A stretch of DNA of 64,000 nt, taken from Piper betle. Taxonomy: Eukaryota > Streptophyta > Magnoliopsida > Piperales > Piperaceae. The notes beneath the pieces are model-generated. The model saw only the letters and a program-made list of their open reading frames with translations, did not search any database and was not told the origin of the DNA. How positions within the stretch are numbered: the first letter of the stretch is position 1; every line of letters begins with the position of its first letter. The stretch spans positions 1 to 64,000 of the forward strand of contig JAURVB010002447.1 in assembly GCA_033002965.1 (NCBI GenBank). The letters are read 5' to 3'. Below, piece after piece: positions 1 through 11,490 of this stretch. A program made the position numbers and the translations under genes.

Positions 1-662
1 TCCTCAATAAGAAAGATGTGCTTACCCACTTTTAATGAAATTTCATTGTTAGAATCATTAAAAGCCTCTACAAAATAAGTAGATGGTGATTTTGTAACTA
101 TACTTTTTTCCTTACATTGGAGCACACTCTCATAGAATACTCAGAATACTAAATCACAAAACGCAATGTTAAATTTTGGAAGAATAGGCAAAATTAATTT
201 GAGAATTTGTTATGACTAACATTTCACGTGTTCCTACTTTTCCGATACTTATAATGATCATGTTAGCTTGTGAGTTTTGATTTGAATTGTCTTTGCCATG
301 AAGAGAATTACTTCCCTTTTTCATTTGTGAGAATTCCTCGCATAATACCCCGTTTTCCCACAAAGATAATACTCCATTCACTTCTTTTACTTCTTTCTTG
401 AGTTGTCATTCTTGACACTAGTCGTTTTAGATTGCAATAAGCCAAACACACACAAAGCAATATTATTTTGAAATTATTGGAATATAATAAGTTTAGAAGA
501 AGTTTAAAAATTGCGCACCTTTCACAAGGTAGAACTTGATGACAATCTAAAATACTAAAGAGAGATAGAGATCAAATTAATTAGTACTAAAAAACTCTAG
601 GCACATTATGAAGTACATTTTTTTCAAAATAATATTGTCATCTTCTATAACAAGGTTTTTCC

Positions 663-1110
663 TTCTCAAAAAGTAAATTGTTTTGACAATTTAACGAGTT
701 CTTCCCTAATCAGTTGTAACAAGGGAGGCACCACGCTATGTCTTTCAAGCCAAGAATAGATCATATTCAAAATATAAACCAAATCTCAATAATTAAACCA
801 AGAACGATCGCACTAGTGCTAGGTTAAGATGGAAAAGATTAGATTTTCTTGCACTGGTGCTAGGTTAAGATGGAAAAGATTAGACTTTCTTTCTCTTTTT
901 GTCCCTCGTGTTCTCGAAAGAGTAAATTATCTTGACGATTTAACGAGTTCTCCCTACGTGGTTGTAACAACAAGGGAGGCACCACGTTATGTCTTTCAAG
1001 CCAAGAACAGAACACTTTTAAAACAAAACAAATCTCAATAAGTAAACTAAGAAAGAACACACTAGTGCTAAGTTAAGATGAAAAAGATTAGATTTTCTTT
1101 CTCTTCTCGT
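663..1110. repeat. Imperfect tandem duplication of about 220 bp
   Basis: Two consecutive blocks share the order: a segment like TTTAACGAGTTCT, then GTTGTAACAAGGGAGGC, then ATGTCTTTCAAGCCAAGAA, then an AAATCTCAATAA segment, then GTGCTAGGTTAAGATGGAAA. The last segment is present three times (about 818, 848 and 1064). No open frame or terminal repeats were seen, so this is an unclassified repeat. The rest of 1-1480 holds nothing I can recognise. Confidence 0.6.
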
Positions 1111-1490
1111 CCCTTTTATTCATCCTAGCACTCCTATTTATAAAAGAATATTGAGGGGGCCATAAAAACATAGATAAAAACTCATTACAAAACATGATTA
1201 AAGAAGATTTAAGATTTAAAAACAGGTCAAATAATAAACGACTCAATAAAAAATAGACACAACTACATTATGATTAGTTTTTAAAACTCAAAACTCCAAC
1301 ACTTAATTATACACAAGTGCAGCCACCCAAATGTACATGTACTCTAATTAAATGAAATTTTATTAGAACCACAGTCATCTATATACTATTTACCTACGTA
1401 TGTAGACAACTTAAAAAAATGCTAGACATGTTCTCTTTTAATTTCCAAGAATTATGAATTCCCTAATCATCGTTTTTCCCAAACTGTAGT

Positions 1491-2122
1491 TAGGGTTGCT
1501 AATTGAGCGAGCCAGCTCGTGAGCATTTAGCGTTCGGCTCGGCTTGACTCGACTCGAAACTCGACATTTAAATGCTCGACTCGAACTCGACTCGAACTCG
1601 AATCTTACGAGCCGAGCTTGAGCAAGGTTGTGTTCGACTCGACTCGACTCGGTTGTAACTCGAACTCGACTCGAACTCGACTCGTAGTTCGACTCGAACT
1701 CGACTCGACAAAATAATATAATAATATAGTCTTTATATTATATTTTATTTATATATATATATGAAATATAATAACAAAGAAGCAAGATAGTTGAGATGAC
1801 AAGTATTCACCTTGATGACTTCAAGGTTGTGGGTTCAAACCACAATGGCCTCACTTTTTTTTAAAGTGAGGTACTTTTGACTTTTAATCGAGCTGATTTC
1901 GAGCTAACGAACGAGCTGGCGAACGAGCTCACAAAAATTAAACAGTTTAAGTATATTCGAGCTCGAGTCGAGCTCGAACACATAAAAAGTATTCGAGTCG
2001 AACTCGAGCATGTATGTCCAAAACTCGTTCGATCTCGAGTCGAGTTCGAACGAGTTTCGAACTATTCGAGCCGAGTTCGAGCACATGTTCAGCTCGGCTC
2101 GCTCGCTCAATTAGCACCCCTA
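1491..2122. mobile_element. Non-autonomous hAT-type MITE made of GAGCTCGA-like repeats
   Basis: The ends are inverted copies of each other: the left end starts TAGGGTTGCTAATTGAGCGA and the right end, on the opposite strand, starts TAGGGGTGCTAATTGAGCGA. It is flanked by 8 bp duplications, ACTGTAGT at 1483-1490 and ACTGTCGT at 2123-2130 (7 of 8 match). An 8 bp duplication and a TAGGGGTGC-like terminus are typical of hAT elements. The subterminal parts (about 1500-1710 and 1890-2110) are dense arrays of CTCGACTCGAACTCG and GAGCTCGAGTCG units that are inverted relative to each other, so the element can fold back. It encodes no transposase; the 98-codon frame across it is a by-product of the repeats. 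Confidence 0.75.
1777..1862 (+). repeat. tRNA-like (SINE-like) segment inside the hAT MITE
   Basis: The middle of the MITE, between the two repeat arrays, has a segment with a B-box-like GGGTTCAAACC and, about 40 bases before it, a weak A-box-like TAGTTGAGATGACAAG, followed by a T run. This resembles a decayed RNA polymerase III promoter of a tRNA-derived SINE captured in the element. It cannot be a functional tRNA: I see no complete cloverleaf. Confidence 0.35.
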
Positions 2123-2599
2123 ACTGTCGTCCATTATATATATATATATGGACGACGGTTTGGGAAAAAGTAAATAGGGAGGTGATACATGTATTGCTTT
2201 TATTATATTAATAATAATGGTAAAAAAAATTATTAAGGGTTACGTTGTAATTTAGTTGGTTGAAAAGATCTCGTAATCAGAAAATATTATTTTTAAACAT
2301 TTTTTTGTTATTTATAAAAGAAATATTTACTGTTTATTGGCTTAAAAGCTATAATTATGGTAGAAGGTAGATCTGTTGATTATAATTAGCAATCCCAATA
2401 TCGTTAAAGTTTATTAGCTTACTACTGCAATTAACTGAATTCTATATATTATAAATTTCATGGCTGTGCATGTCCCGTAAAGGGACCTCGAAATATTGTC
2501 CATTGAAAGACATATACACTAAAAAAAAAATCGCTTTTGTCTACAACAAAACAGTCATATGTGTGGAGATATTGAAAATGATTAAAATCTATATTATTA

Positions 2600-3345
2600 C
2601 AGGGGACAATATAGCCCACGAAATAACATTGATATCTCTAAGATAGATATCTCGAGTTATGGCTCGGTTAATACTATTTACCGTAACCATAATCGTTAAC
2701 CGTTTTTTACATTATTAACCATAATTGAACCCTTAACCGAATTCACAGGTTTTACCGTAACCGAATTTTAACTGATTTGTTATCAATTAGATAGTCAAAA
2801 CATAGTTACTTTTTCACCGTTTTACGTAACACATCTACTAATAGAAAATTATATAAGGTATAAAAATAAAAATAGTAACCGTCAAAAATAGTCTTTCATT
2901 CAAAATATATAATATTTCTAATATCTAAAATGAAGTAAATTTACATTATAATTGTAACAAAAAATAGACTTCAACATCTTGAGGTCTAATTATTACAACA
3001 ATTTTATGCAAAATATGCTTCAAACAAAAAAATAAGTCTATATTTAAAGGTTGTGACTAGTTTAGGACATAAAATTAAAGTTTATTCATAAAACATATAA
3101 AATGATATAATTATATTCGGTAAAATCGGTTAAACAGTTATGGTTAAACTTTATGCCATAACCATATATATTTCTAATTAGATCAGTTAAATTAACTGAT
3201 TTTTTCACCATTTTCTGAAATGACAAATAATTTCTTCCCATATTTGTACCATTTAAGTCAGTGTAATCAATAAATTAGTGAATTAGCTAACCATTTACAA
3301 CTCTAACCATAGCAACATAATCTGTGGGCTATATTTTCACAGACA
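2600..3345. repeat. Possible nested fold-back or MITE-like elements
   Basis: CAATATAGCCCAC near 2607 and GTGGGCTATATT near 3324 are inverted copies bracketing the segment. Inside, from about 2655 to 3305, motifs of the type CGGTTAA, TTAACCG and GGTTAAC occur in both orientations, a composition common in plant MITEs. No target duplication could be fixed with confidence and there is no coding potential. Confidence 0.35.
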
Positions 3346-5774
3346 GATATACAATTTTACGATTTTTAAAATTATTTCATGGACTATACTTTTTAACTGA
3401 AGTATAGTCCAATATGTCAGCCTTAAGTATATGCTCAACAGCTTGTCATTGTCAAAGGGGTAGAACTTAAGTAATCACCAAGTATGATTAGCAAGTATAT
3501 GCTAATCAGTAATTAAGTCAGGTTTAATTAGTAAACTTTTGGCATTATGCTTAATTAATTATTTATACTAATTTATTAATTTATTGGTTTTTTTGTACTT
3601 AATTTCTACCAACTTTATGAAAATTTGGATTCATGATGTTTTTTTGTGAATATAGTGAAATATTTAATTAATTTTTTACTTGCTTGAATCAAAGTTCAAA
3701 ATTGACAAATGCATAATTTTGTTACTTCAAAACATTGATTTGACTTATAGATGTGACGCAAAAAACGCTCTAGCAGAGAAAGCAGCAATATCTTCCGACC
3801 AATATTCCTCGGCTTCCTATCGAGTACTGTATATCGTTGCGTGGTGCAATAATACAAAATGGAAATAGATTCTTATATGTAGGTACACGTATATATCATT
3901 TATGACCTCCCCAAACTACATCAAATTTACATACAAACAGGATCACAAGCAGGCGCTAGTAGGTGGTACTAATTATATGCATACGATAGATATTTAAAGC
4001 ATGAGATAAAAGAGTTAAAAGATGAGAATATTTGAATACCACTCGTCTGATAATAGTGCCAACAGATATGACGAAAGAAACACACTGCTACTCTTCCCGT
4101 GACCATACCAGTATTTGTAAAGCAGATACAATACATACTCCATCGGCTACATGCACGTTTGAGGGATGGTATATATATATATATATACACCATCGATGGA
4201 TATATATACGAACGGCCTTGTATTTTAAATTTATAATTAGTTTGCTGTTTACTGTTGGAAGTACAGTAACTGTTTTTTTTCTCGAAGTAGGAGTAATAAC
4301 TACCATTTTCAAACTAGGGGTGGCAATGAGCCAAGTAATTAAACTATTAACTAGTGTTATTGGTCTTGTAATTTCAATAAAATAATAATATATTATGCAA
4401 TTTTAATAACTTATATAAGATATTATACAATTTGACTCCAAATTAAACCATTTTCAATATAATCAAATTATATAAATATCTGTAAATTGGAAAGAGTACT
4501 TCAACATATTTGGCGCAAATGCATCATCAAATTCTTTTGTAGGTAATACAATTAATGATCAATTAATTATTTGTCAAATTTGGACAAAAAATAGATCAAA
4601 ATTAACATTATATTGACATTTTTATTATGAGTTTTACTGTATGTAATTACTGCACCCTGTGAAGAATAAGGTTGATATTTCCGAGTTCTAATAATAAATT
4701 GATATTTATGGTAAAAAGATGAAGACAATGCATTTTTTAATGAGCACAACATAAATAGATAGTAGGAATATGGCAGGTAGTAAAGAGAAAGGCGGTGAAC
4801 ATGGCGACATTTCCAGATGCCTCTCTGCACCCTCCAGCTGGTGGCCGTATAAGTCATGAAGCTCTGAATCTGTGTCCAATTTCATAAGTTTCTGACGTGA
4901 ACATTCATCACGTAACTGCGGACACAGCTAGCATGCACCTACCTAACAATATTTTTGTACATGGAAAAGCATTTACTATTCATATATGGCCGTACTCAAT
5001 CAGATATTATATGTTTGATTCCTCAAACTTGTGCAGATTACAAGGAGGTTTAAAATTTATATATATGGCCAGAATGGTAAGATGAAGATATATACTACTC
5101 ATCAGTCAAGAGTAGGAGGAAAAATGAAAAGGCTTCCATGGATAGTGTCAGAAAAGAATTAGGTGGAATTCCTTCCTTTTGGTCGGAGTTTACTTTGCAC
5201 ATGATAACATAACATTTAGCAATAATCAACTCAACAGTGAGACTTCAAACCCTAGTTTTACGTAGAGAGTTGATAAGTGCTGCAACTTCTCCACGCAAGC
5301 CGCATTGCGGGCAGCTTCTCTTGTAAAAAATCCGCATGCAGATTAGAAAACAAACCTGGCCACTTACCAAATTTGAATGACATATTCAGAATTGTACAAC
5401 TTGAGTTCAGAAAATAAAGGACAGCAAAAAGAAATATTTGTATAAGAACTCATGATCAACTAATTATTATAGATCATCAAAAAAGGTGGAATTAAAAAAA
5501 GAAAGAAATATCATGATCTACCTAGTTCTCAAGGTTTTTGATCTTGAGACCACACCTGCGTACGTGTAATCAATACGAAATAATATCCTTATAATAATGA
5601 TCTAGCAGCTTGAAACAACTACTACCGTTTCTTCGTCAAATCCACAAGATCCAATGAGCTGCATGCATTCCTATTCATGAGCATATATATTTGATCATGC
5701 ATGGTCTTCCTACCATGCATACATGCAAGGCCGGTCGCGACAAATAATCCCATATTATATGAACATGAGCTTTA
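3346..5774. other. Intergenic, no gene seen (3' side of the IDD gene)
   Basis: AT-rich sequence with short TA runs (about 4168-4187). Open frames here are short, AT-rich and without recognisable motifs. The part next to 5775 will contain the 3' untranslated region and polyadenylation site of the minus-strand IDD gene. Confidence 0.6.
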
Positions 5775-8700
5775 TCAGAGCAAGCTACCCCCTCCGAAGC
5801 TGGGCCTCATCCCGCCTGCTTTAGATTTCATATCGTCATCCAAAGAGCTCATATCAATTCCATGGTGGCCACCTCCATGTTCCCTCCTCCAATGCAGCCT
5901 CTCATTATCCCACCCACACCCAAGAAATCCCTCGTCAACCCATCCGACCCACCACTCGCCAACGAGTTCATCAAGTCCTGGAGGTGGTTGTCCGTCTCCA
6001 TCTGCGATCTCATCGTCGCCGGCAAGAAGGACACAGCCGGGGGCCACTCGGACTTGTTGGAGGAGGAGGAGGAGCTGCCGAAGGCTCTCAAAAGAGCCGC
6101 CATTGCTGCTGGTGGTTGCACCCATCTGGGCTGCCTTCTGCAGTAGTGCAGTTGCCGACATTTGAGGCAATGACGGCTCGTTGTAGAGAGGTGGGATCTG
6201 TCGATGGCCGCCGCCGTCGGCGTCTATCATGGCTCCGCCGGAGAAGAGCGTCGCCGGCGCATCTGCACCACCTCCGTTCACGAGCTGGTCTGCGATCATG
6301 CTGTTGTTGTTGGAGAAGAAGCCGAGATTGAAGAGATCAGAGGCGGCGGCGGCGGAGGAGGAGGAGGAGGAAGAGCCGGTTGTGTCCGGCAGGTGTAGGA
6401 GGCCGCCGGAGAAGGGCTTGGTTTGGATGAGGGCGGTGGTGTTGTGGTCGACGTCGTGGTGGAAGTTGGGGGGGAAGAATGGGGAGGACGTGGGGTGATG
6501 GGGAGGTCGCAAGGCGGCGGAGGTAAGCGGTAGGAGGTGGTCGAATTGGGAAGCGGCAGGGCCGAGGCGGCGGATATCGGTGGGCTGGTGGCGTTCTTGG
6601 AGGGCTGAGATCTGGCCGGAGAGGGCGAGACCGGTGTTGCGGCCGGCGGTGTAGAGGTGGTGGCCGGGGCTAGCCATGGTGTTGAGGGCTGTAGGGAGCC
6701 TTGCACTTTCTTGAGCCAGTGCATCACAGAAGGCCCGATGAGTTATGAAGCTGTCCCTCCTGTGTAGTTCAATCAAACATACACAAACCAACGTTATTAT
6801 AAGATTATTATTGCATCCATGCACGCCATATATGTAAATTATTGATCTATCAAGAACAAATTAATGAATTGGTACTTTTCTTAGTGATTGTTTCGGAAGG
6901 ATTAAAAAATTGATAAACAAGTTATTAAATATGGTACTACAAAAATAAATATGGTCCACTAATTATGCATCAGCAATTAATTAAGGAGCAGCAAGAACTT
7001 TTAATTTGAAGCAAACTTGAATATTAATTTCAATTAAAAAAATATACTTCACGAATTAAATGTGGAAGAGCATAATTAATTAATTAAGATAGGGGGTATT
7101 ATATATATGTAATAAGATTGTTAATTCGATCTTAATTCACAATATGCAAGGTGAGGGTGATGACGAGGTAGAAGGTAGAAAGTGAGGGTCATCTTCTTCA
7201 GTTTTTTCCCAGGGAAACGGATTATGTGGAAACGAGAATGTACATTGATTTCCTGCACTTTCCCAAAAGGAGATGAATTTGCAGAAACAAAGGGCCAGAT
7301 ATTGAGTAGGAGGCAAGGGTGAGTGAATATAAGAGAGGACGAGTGTCATTAAATCCATGAAAGTGATGAAACATTCAACAAGGAAATCTAGAGGTACATA
7401 TGTATGTATATGCAGTGAAAGGGGCTTCAATCAATGCAAGGAAAGATTTTTCTGCTATGATTATAAACTTTTATCCATCATTCAATGCTAGTCCCATGAA
7501 AATTTCTTCGCCCACCGCAAGTTTTATAACTAAAACCATGAAGCAACTCCTCAATTAATGAGAACACCCATCAAAGGTATAATCACAAAATGTTCTTGAA
7601 AGAGAAAGCATCTTCTTCTACCTCCTTACTGAACCCTTTAACGTTTCTTGTGAAGAAAAAGAGGGCACTGCCATGGCCACGTAGAGACAGCCCACAAAAG
7701 AACAAACCTGGTAAACCTTTGTACATGGCAGCACGTGAATAGGATGGAGGTAATGAAAATTTTGTGAGCTCGTGAGAGAAAAATGGCGTTGGTTCCAAGA
7801 AAGGAGAGGACTGCTCTACAAAGATATAAACATTAGCACTTCTCCAAGTGAGAAAAAGAGATTCACGGGGTAACAGTTTGTACTCCTTGCTTGCAAGCTC
7901 ACTTACAACAATCACATGAAGAAATGGAGAACAAACACTCACCGCATCTAAAAACCAACCATATATATGTATTGTAAGAATAACCAGACTTTAATTCAAC
8001 CCTTCACAAGTTAAATAATTTGATCTTTTGGAAGAACCACATCGTATTTATTTAGATCTCCAAACTTTCAATGACTAACCTTCGACTACTCTCTATCAAT
8101 TAGCTAGATAGAGGTGATTGGATTAAATTACCTGGAGAAAAGAGTTCCACAGTCACATCTGTATTCTCTAGTCCCACAGGTCTTAGAGTGAGCTTTCCAA
8201 TCTGACTGAACTGCATATCTTTTGGAGCACTTCTCGCACTTCCACTTTTTCTCGCCATGCTTCCTACAAAAGTGCTTCTTAATGCCGGTGAGGTCGCCAA
8301 GGGCTCTCGAGGGGTCATGGTGGACACAAGTGGGCTCTGGGCAGAGGTAGACCTTCCTCTTCACTTCCTTGGGGCTCTTTTGCCTTAGCTTCCACGGCAG
8401 GTTGTGGCCCCTTCTATGGAGCTGCAAGTTCTGCTCCCTTTGAAATCCCTTGTTGCAAACTTCACATATGAATCTGTTGGTAGCCATTAGAGTCTTGGGT
8501 GAGAGTGCAATCACCTCTGCATCTGGATCTGCATATATAACATTTGTAGGGAGGGAATTAAGTAGACTATTATGAGTGCTTGTCATGAAAATCCAAATTA
8601 GTAGATACAAGTACTGATGCATGCTAAGTGTTCATTTGAAGGTGTAGGGGAATTGGGTACTTGCATGGAGTTCCTGGGAGATTTCTCTTCTTCTTCTGAG

Positions 8701-8826
8701 GTGCTGAGGATGGAGCTGTTGATGAAGTTGGAACTGTGGAAGTTGTGTGTGTTGTTGTTGCCTCATCTGGTTGGAATCATCTTCTCTGATACCAAAAAAT
8801 TGAGTGGATGAAGACGCAGCAGCCAT
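5775..8826 (-). CDS. IDD: INDETERMINATE-DOMAIN (IDD) C2H2 zinc-finger transcription factor
   Basis: A nuclear DNA-binding regulator of the plant IDD family (relatives act in root patterning, gibberellin signalling and flowering). Three exons: 8826-8665 (or to 8661), 8528-8132 and 6759-5775. Exon 1 starts MAAASSSTQFFG and ends, in a shifted frame, with the family's basic motif KKKRNLPGTP. Exon 2 holds the ID domain: YPDAEVIALSPKTLMATNRF, zinc finger 1 (CEVCNKGF with HRRGH), finger 2 (CPEPTC), finger 3 (CEKCSKRYAVQSDWKAHSKTC) and the start of finger 4 (CDCGTLFSR). Exon 3 completes it (RDSFITHRAFCDAL), then a long Ser/Pro/Gly-rich region, MSATALLQKAAQMGAT, LTRDFLGVGG and a C-terminus with SSLDDDMK. 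These conserved blocks lie in alternating frames: one base short in exon 1, and breaks near 6090-6093 and 5882-5884 in exon 3. Repaired length would be about 514 residues. Family identity is certain; whether the breaks are real is not. Confidence 0.88.
6760..8131 (-). other. IDD intron 2
   Basis: The donor GTAATT follows ...CTTTTCTCCAG at 8132 and the acceptor CTACACAG precedes GAGGGACAGC at 6759; the join reconstitutes GTLF-SR-RDSF across zinc finger 4. The 119-codon and 97-codon frames inside the intron match nothing I recognise. Confidence 0.85.
8532..8664 (-). other. IDD intron 1, probable GC-AG intron
   Basis: The last exon 1 bases reading ...GGA ACT CCA T are followed by GCAAGT, the consensus of GC donors, and joined to the acceptor TATATGCAG at about 8529-8539 give the exact family sequence TP-Y-PDAEV. 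A GT donor four bases further on (GTACCC) would instead splice the ATG frame, without any frame correction, to NPDAEV but would lose the conserved KKKRNLPGTP. Confidence 0.55.
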
Positions 8827-9585
8827 GTTTTGTATCTTCAATCCTTTCCTACTACTTACAACGTCTGACCCTTTATTGGATACAAATCAAAATTCCCTTA
8901 CAATCTTGTCTCAGGAATCAAAATTCCTCCATGTGGTTATTGAGATATGGATCTACCCCTTCCTTGGAGCATATATTTTCTTTCACACAACGCAAAACCT
9001 CCACAAAGAATTTCATGACGATGTAGACGGATTTAGCTAGAATCCTCCACGAGAACTATTGAACAAAAAAGGGAAGCAGGTGAAGAACTGAAGATAACAG
9101 ATGGGAAATTGAGATGGGTCTTGTTCTAGTTTTGGGACTTTCCTGAAATCTATCTCTATCAAAACAAAGTGGATACACTTTGCCTTGTTTGTTTCACAGC
9201 TTGCTGAAACAAAATCCCACAGCTGAGCTTTACGCCTCAATAAAAAATGGACAAAAGTGAAGATTTTAATGGAAGCAAGGAGGAGGAGGAAGAAGGAAGA
9301 AGGAAGGAGGAGGAGGTGGAGGGCTGTCCTGCTCTCTTCTTACAGAGTTTATGGTGTGGTCAAGGTAAGCTGTATTGGCCCCACTGACCCTGTAATAGAC
9401 GTTAACCCCTCCGGTCTCTCTTCTTCTCTCACCTTCTCCCGCTTACTCTCTTCTGCACCTACTCCAACGCCGGTATCCTATTGCTCACGTCCAGACAAGG
9501 GTCTTGATCAACCTTTCTTGGTAAAAACCTTCATGTATGCATCACACAATATGACAAGAATTTTTATATGTATCTGCATTTACAC

Positions 9586-9588
<3 letters not shown>

Positions 9589-9621
<33 letters not shown>
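9589..9621. repeat. (TA)n microsatellite
   Basis: Uninterrupted TA dinucleotides. Confidence 0.95.
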
Positions 9622-9624
<3 letters not shown>

Positions 9625-11413
9625 CGATAGATGAGATAGATAAATGACAATTTAATTAATCCAAAGGAATGTATGTCCAAATGTTTCTACATACCAAACT
9701 CACAAAGGCATATAATAGTTAATTAGATCCGTATAGGAAGTGTTAAGATGATCAGCATTAGATACTTTTATTCCTCCTAAGTATATACTTGTATTTTACT
9801 GAGAAAAAAACAAAATTCGTGTATTTTTTATGTAAGCTAAGACATTTCATCATGGAGGAGACTCTTGATATACAGTAGGTTGCACGCGGTTTGTGGGAAA
9901 TTTCGCTTATGACACCAATTATTTGATAACAGGTGGAGGAAGGAGAGAAGAAACGTTCCTGATCAACATGTTTAATAATTCTGTATAAAATAAATCTGAT
10001 ATGGATATTGGATAATAAAAAATGAGGCATCAAAGATGATTGAAGCCATCCATAAAGAATACAAGGTTAAAGCTAAGGATGTGGGTCATTTCACCTGTAA
10101 GGTTCCTCTACTTTATTATAAGTTTTCTTCATCCTATATGATGGCATGGCTAGAGCTATCACATGTACTTGTAACTTGATAATTTGTATTTTGAACTAAA
10201 CTTGGCATAGTACTACAAATTATTTCCATATAATTTTGAGTATCTCTCTGAATACAGTGCACTAATAATTGAGGGAACAAAATTCAAATTTCCAACAAAA
10301 GCAAGTGCCATTTGAGCCTGATAAAGACTGCTGGATAGCAGAACTGAAGTTACTGTGGCATTTTACCACTAGGAGACATCCTTTTAATCACTACAAACCA
10401 GAGCTGGGTCTGCGATCCCCTCAGCCTCTCCTGCCCTTTAACTTTGTCCCCATTTCTTATCCAAACAAAAAAATAGATATTTTCACGCACAAAAACAAGA
10501 AAAATTATGAACAAAACCAACCCTCGTCTTGCTTCTTCTTAACTTCTTTAATTCCTCTTGCTCTTTGATGAGAGCAGTCCACACCTTAAAATGCTACATG
10601 CTGTATGGAAACTCCAACTCAATACCAATACCACCAGCCTTTCTAACAGAAGAAGACTGCAGTCTTTATATGTACACGAAAAACCCTAACAAAAAACAAC
10701 GACCAAAGAAGACTTTCTATAAAGAATGAATAAATATATGCATGCACCCCAGATATATATAAACCCCCATCAAAGTGCTGCAGAATTTCCCAACCCCATT
10801 TGTGGCTTCTTCCCCAGAATAGCATGTATCCAACAAACTCATTAACTACATTGCCACCTATCGGCAGCAGATAATTAGAAAAGGCCATTTCGCTCAATTC
10901 CTTTGAAATTATACCAACACCTTGTGTGTATGTGCCATTGTCTCCCAAGACCTGTCAGTAATCGTAATATACCAATTAGTAAATAAGGAACCAGGTCTGC
11001 TTCTTAGCAAGTTGATCTTATACAGTTGTATTTTTTGGATGTGCCATACATGACAGTATTTTCTATTCTACTGAGAAAGTGCCACTAGTTAGTTTAATGT
11101 CTAGCTAGCCAAGTTTGATTTATAAAAACCAAGTACTCGTTGTTAAAGAGCCAAGTTTGGTCAAAATAATTAGGGCATTGAATATTGTATGCCATTAGGT
11201 AGAAAGAATTCAAATTTGCATTATATTAGTTTTCATGAAGTGGGCATAAGATAATCTCCTACTAAACTAGCCAGCTAATTGGTGAGTCTGAGGTGAACTT
11301 AATTTAGTGAGGGTACTGATCATATGCATCCATATCAGATCGCTGTATATTAAAACTAATGTTGTTTTTTATTCCCCAAAACACAAAAACAACTATTGCC
11401 GAAACATTCCTTT

Positions 11414-11445
11414 GTCTCTCTCTCTCTCTCTCTCTCTCTATCTAA

Positions 11446-11481
<36 letters not shown>

Positions 11482-11490
11482 ATATATATA
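11414..11490. repeat. Compound (TC)n-(TATC)n-(TA)n microsatellite
   Basis: A CT run is followed by about ten TATC units and a short TA run. Confidence 0.95.

Noticed and set aside
1777..1862. Possible tRNA gene
   Set aside because: Only a B-box-like motif and a weak A box; no cloverleaf, so treated as a decayed SINE-like piece.
1877..2173. 98-codon frame rich in Arg, Val and Glu
   Set aside because: Translation of the CTCGA/GAGCT repeat arm of the hAT MITE.
7583..7942. Minus frame of 119 codons between IDD exons 2 and 3
   Set aside because: Lies fully in the IDD intron and shows no motif; begins in low-complexity sequence.
10643..10948. Minus frame of 101 codons that reads rather protein-like and follows a possible acceptor
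   Set aside because: No known domain, no companion exon and AT-rich surroundings; not enough to call a gene.
11414..11490. CRISPR-like or regulatory repeat array
   Set aside because: A plain compound microsatellite; no spacers.
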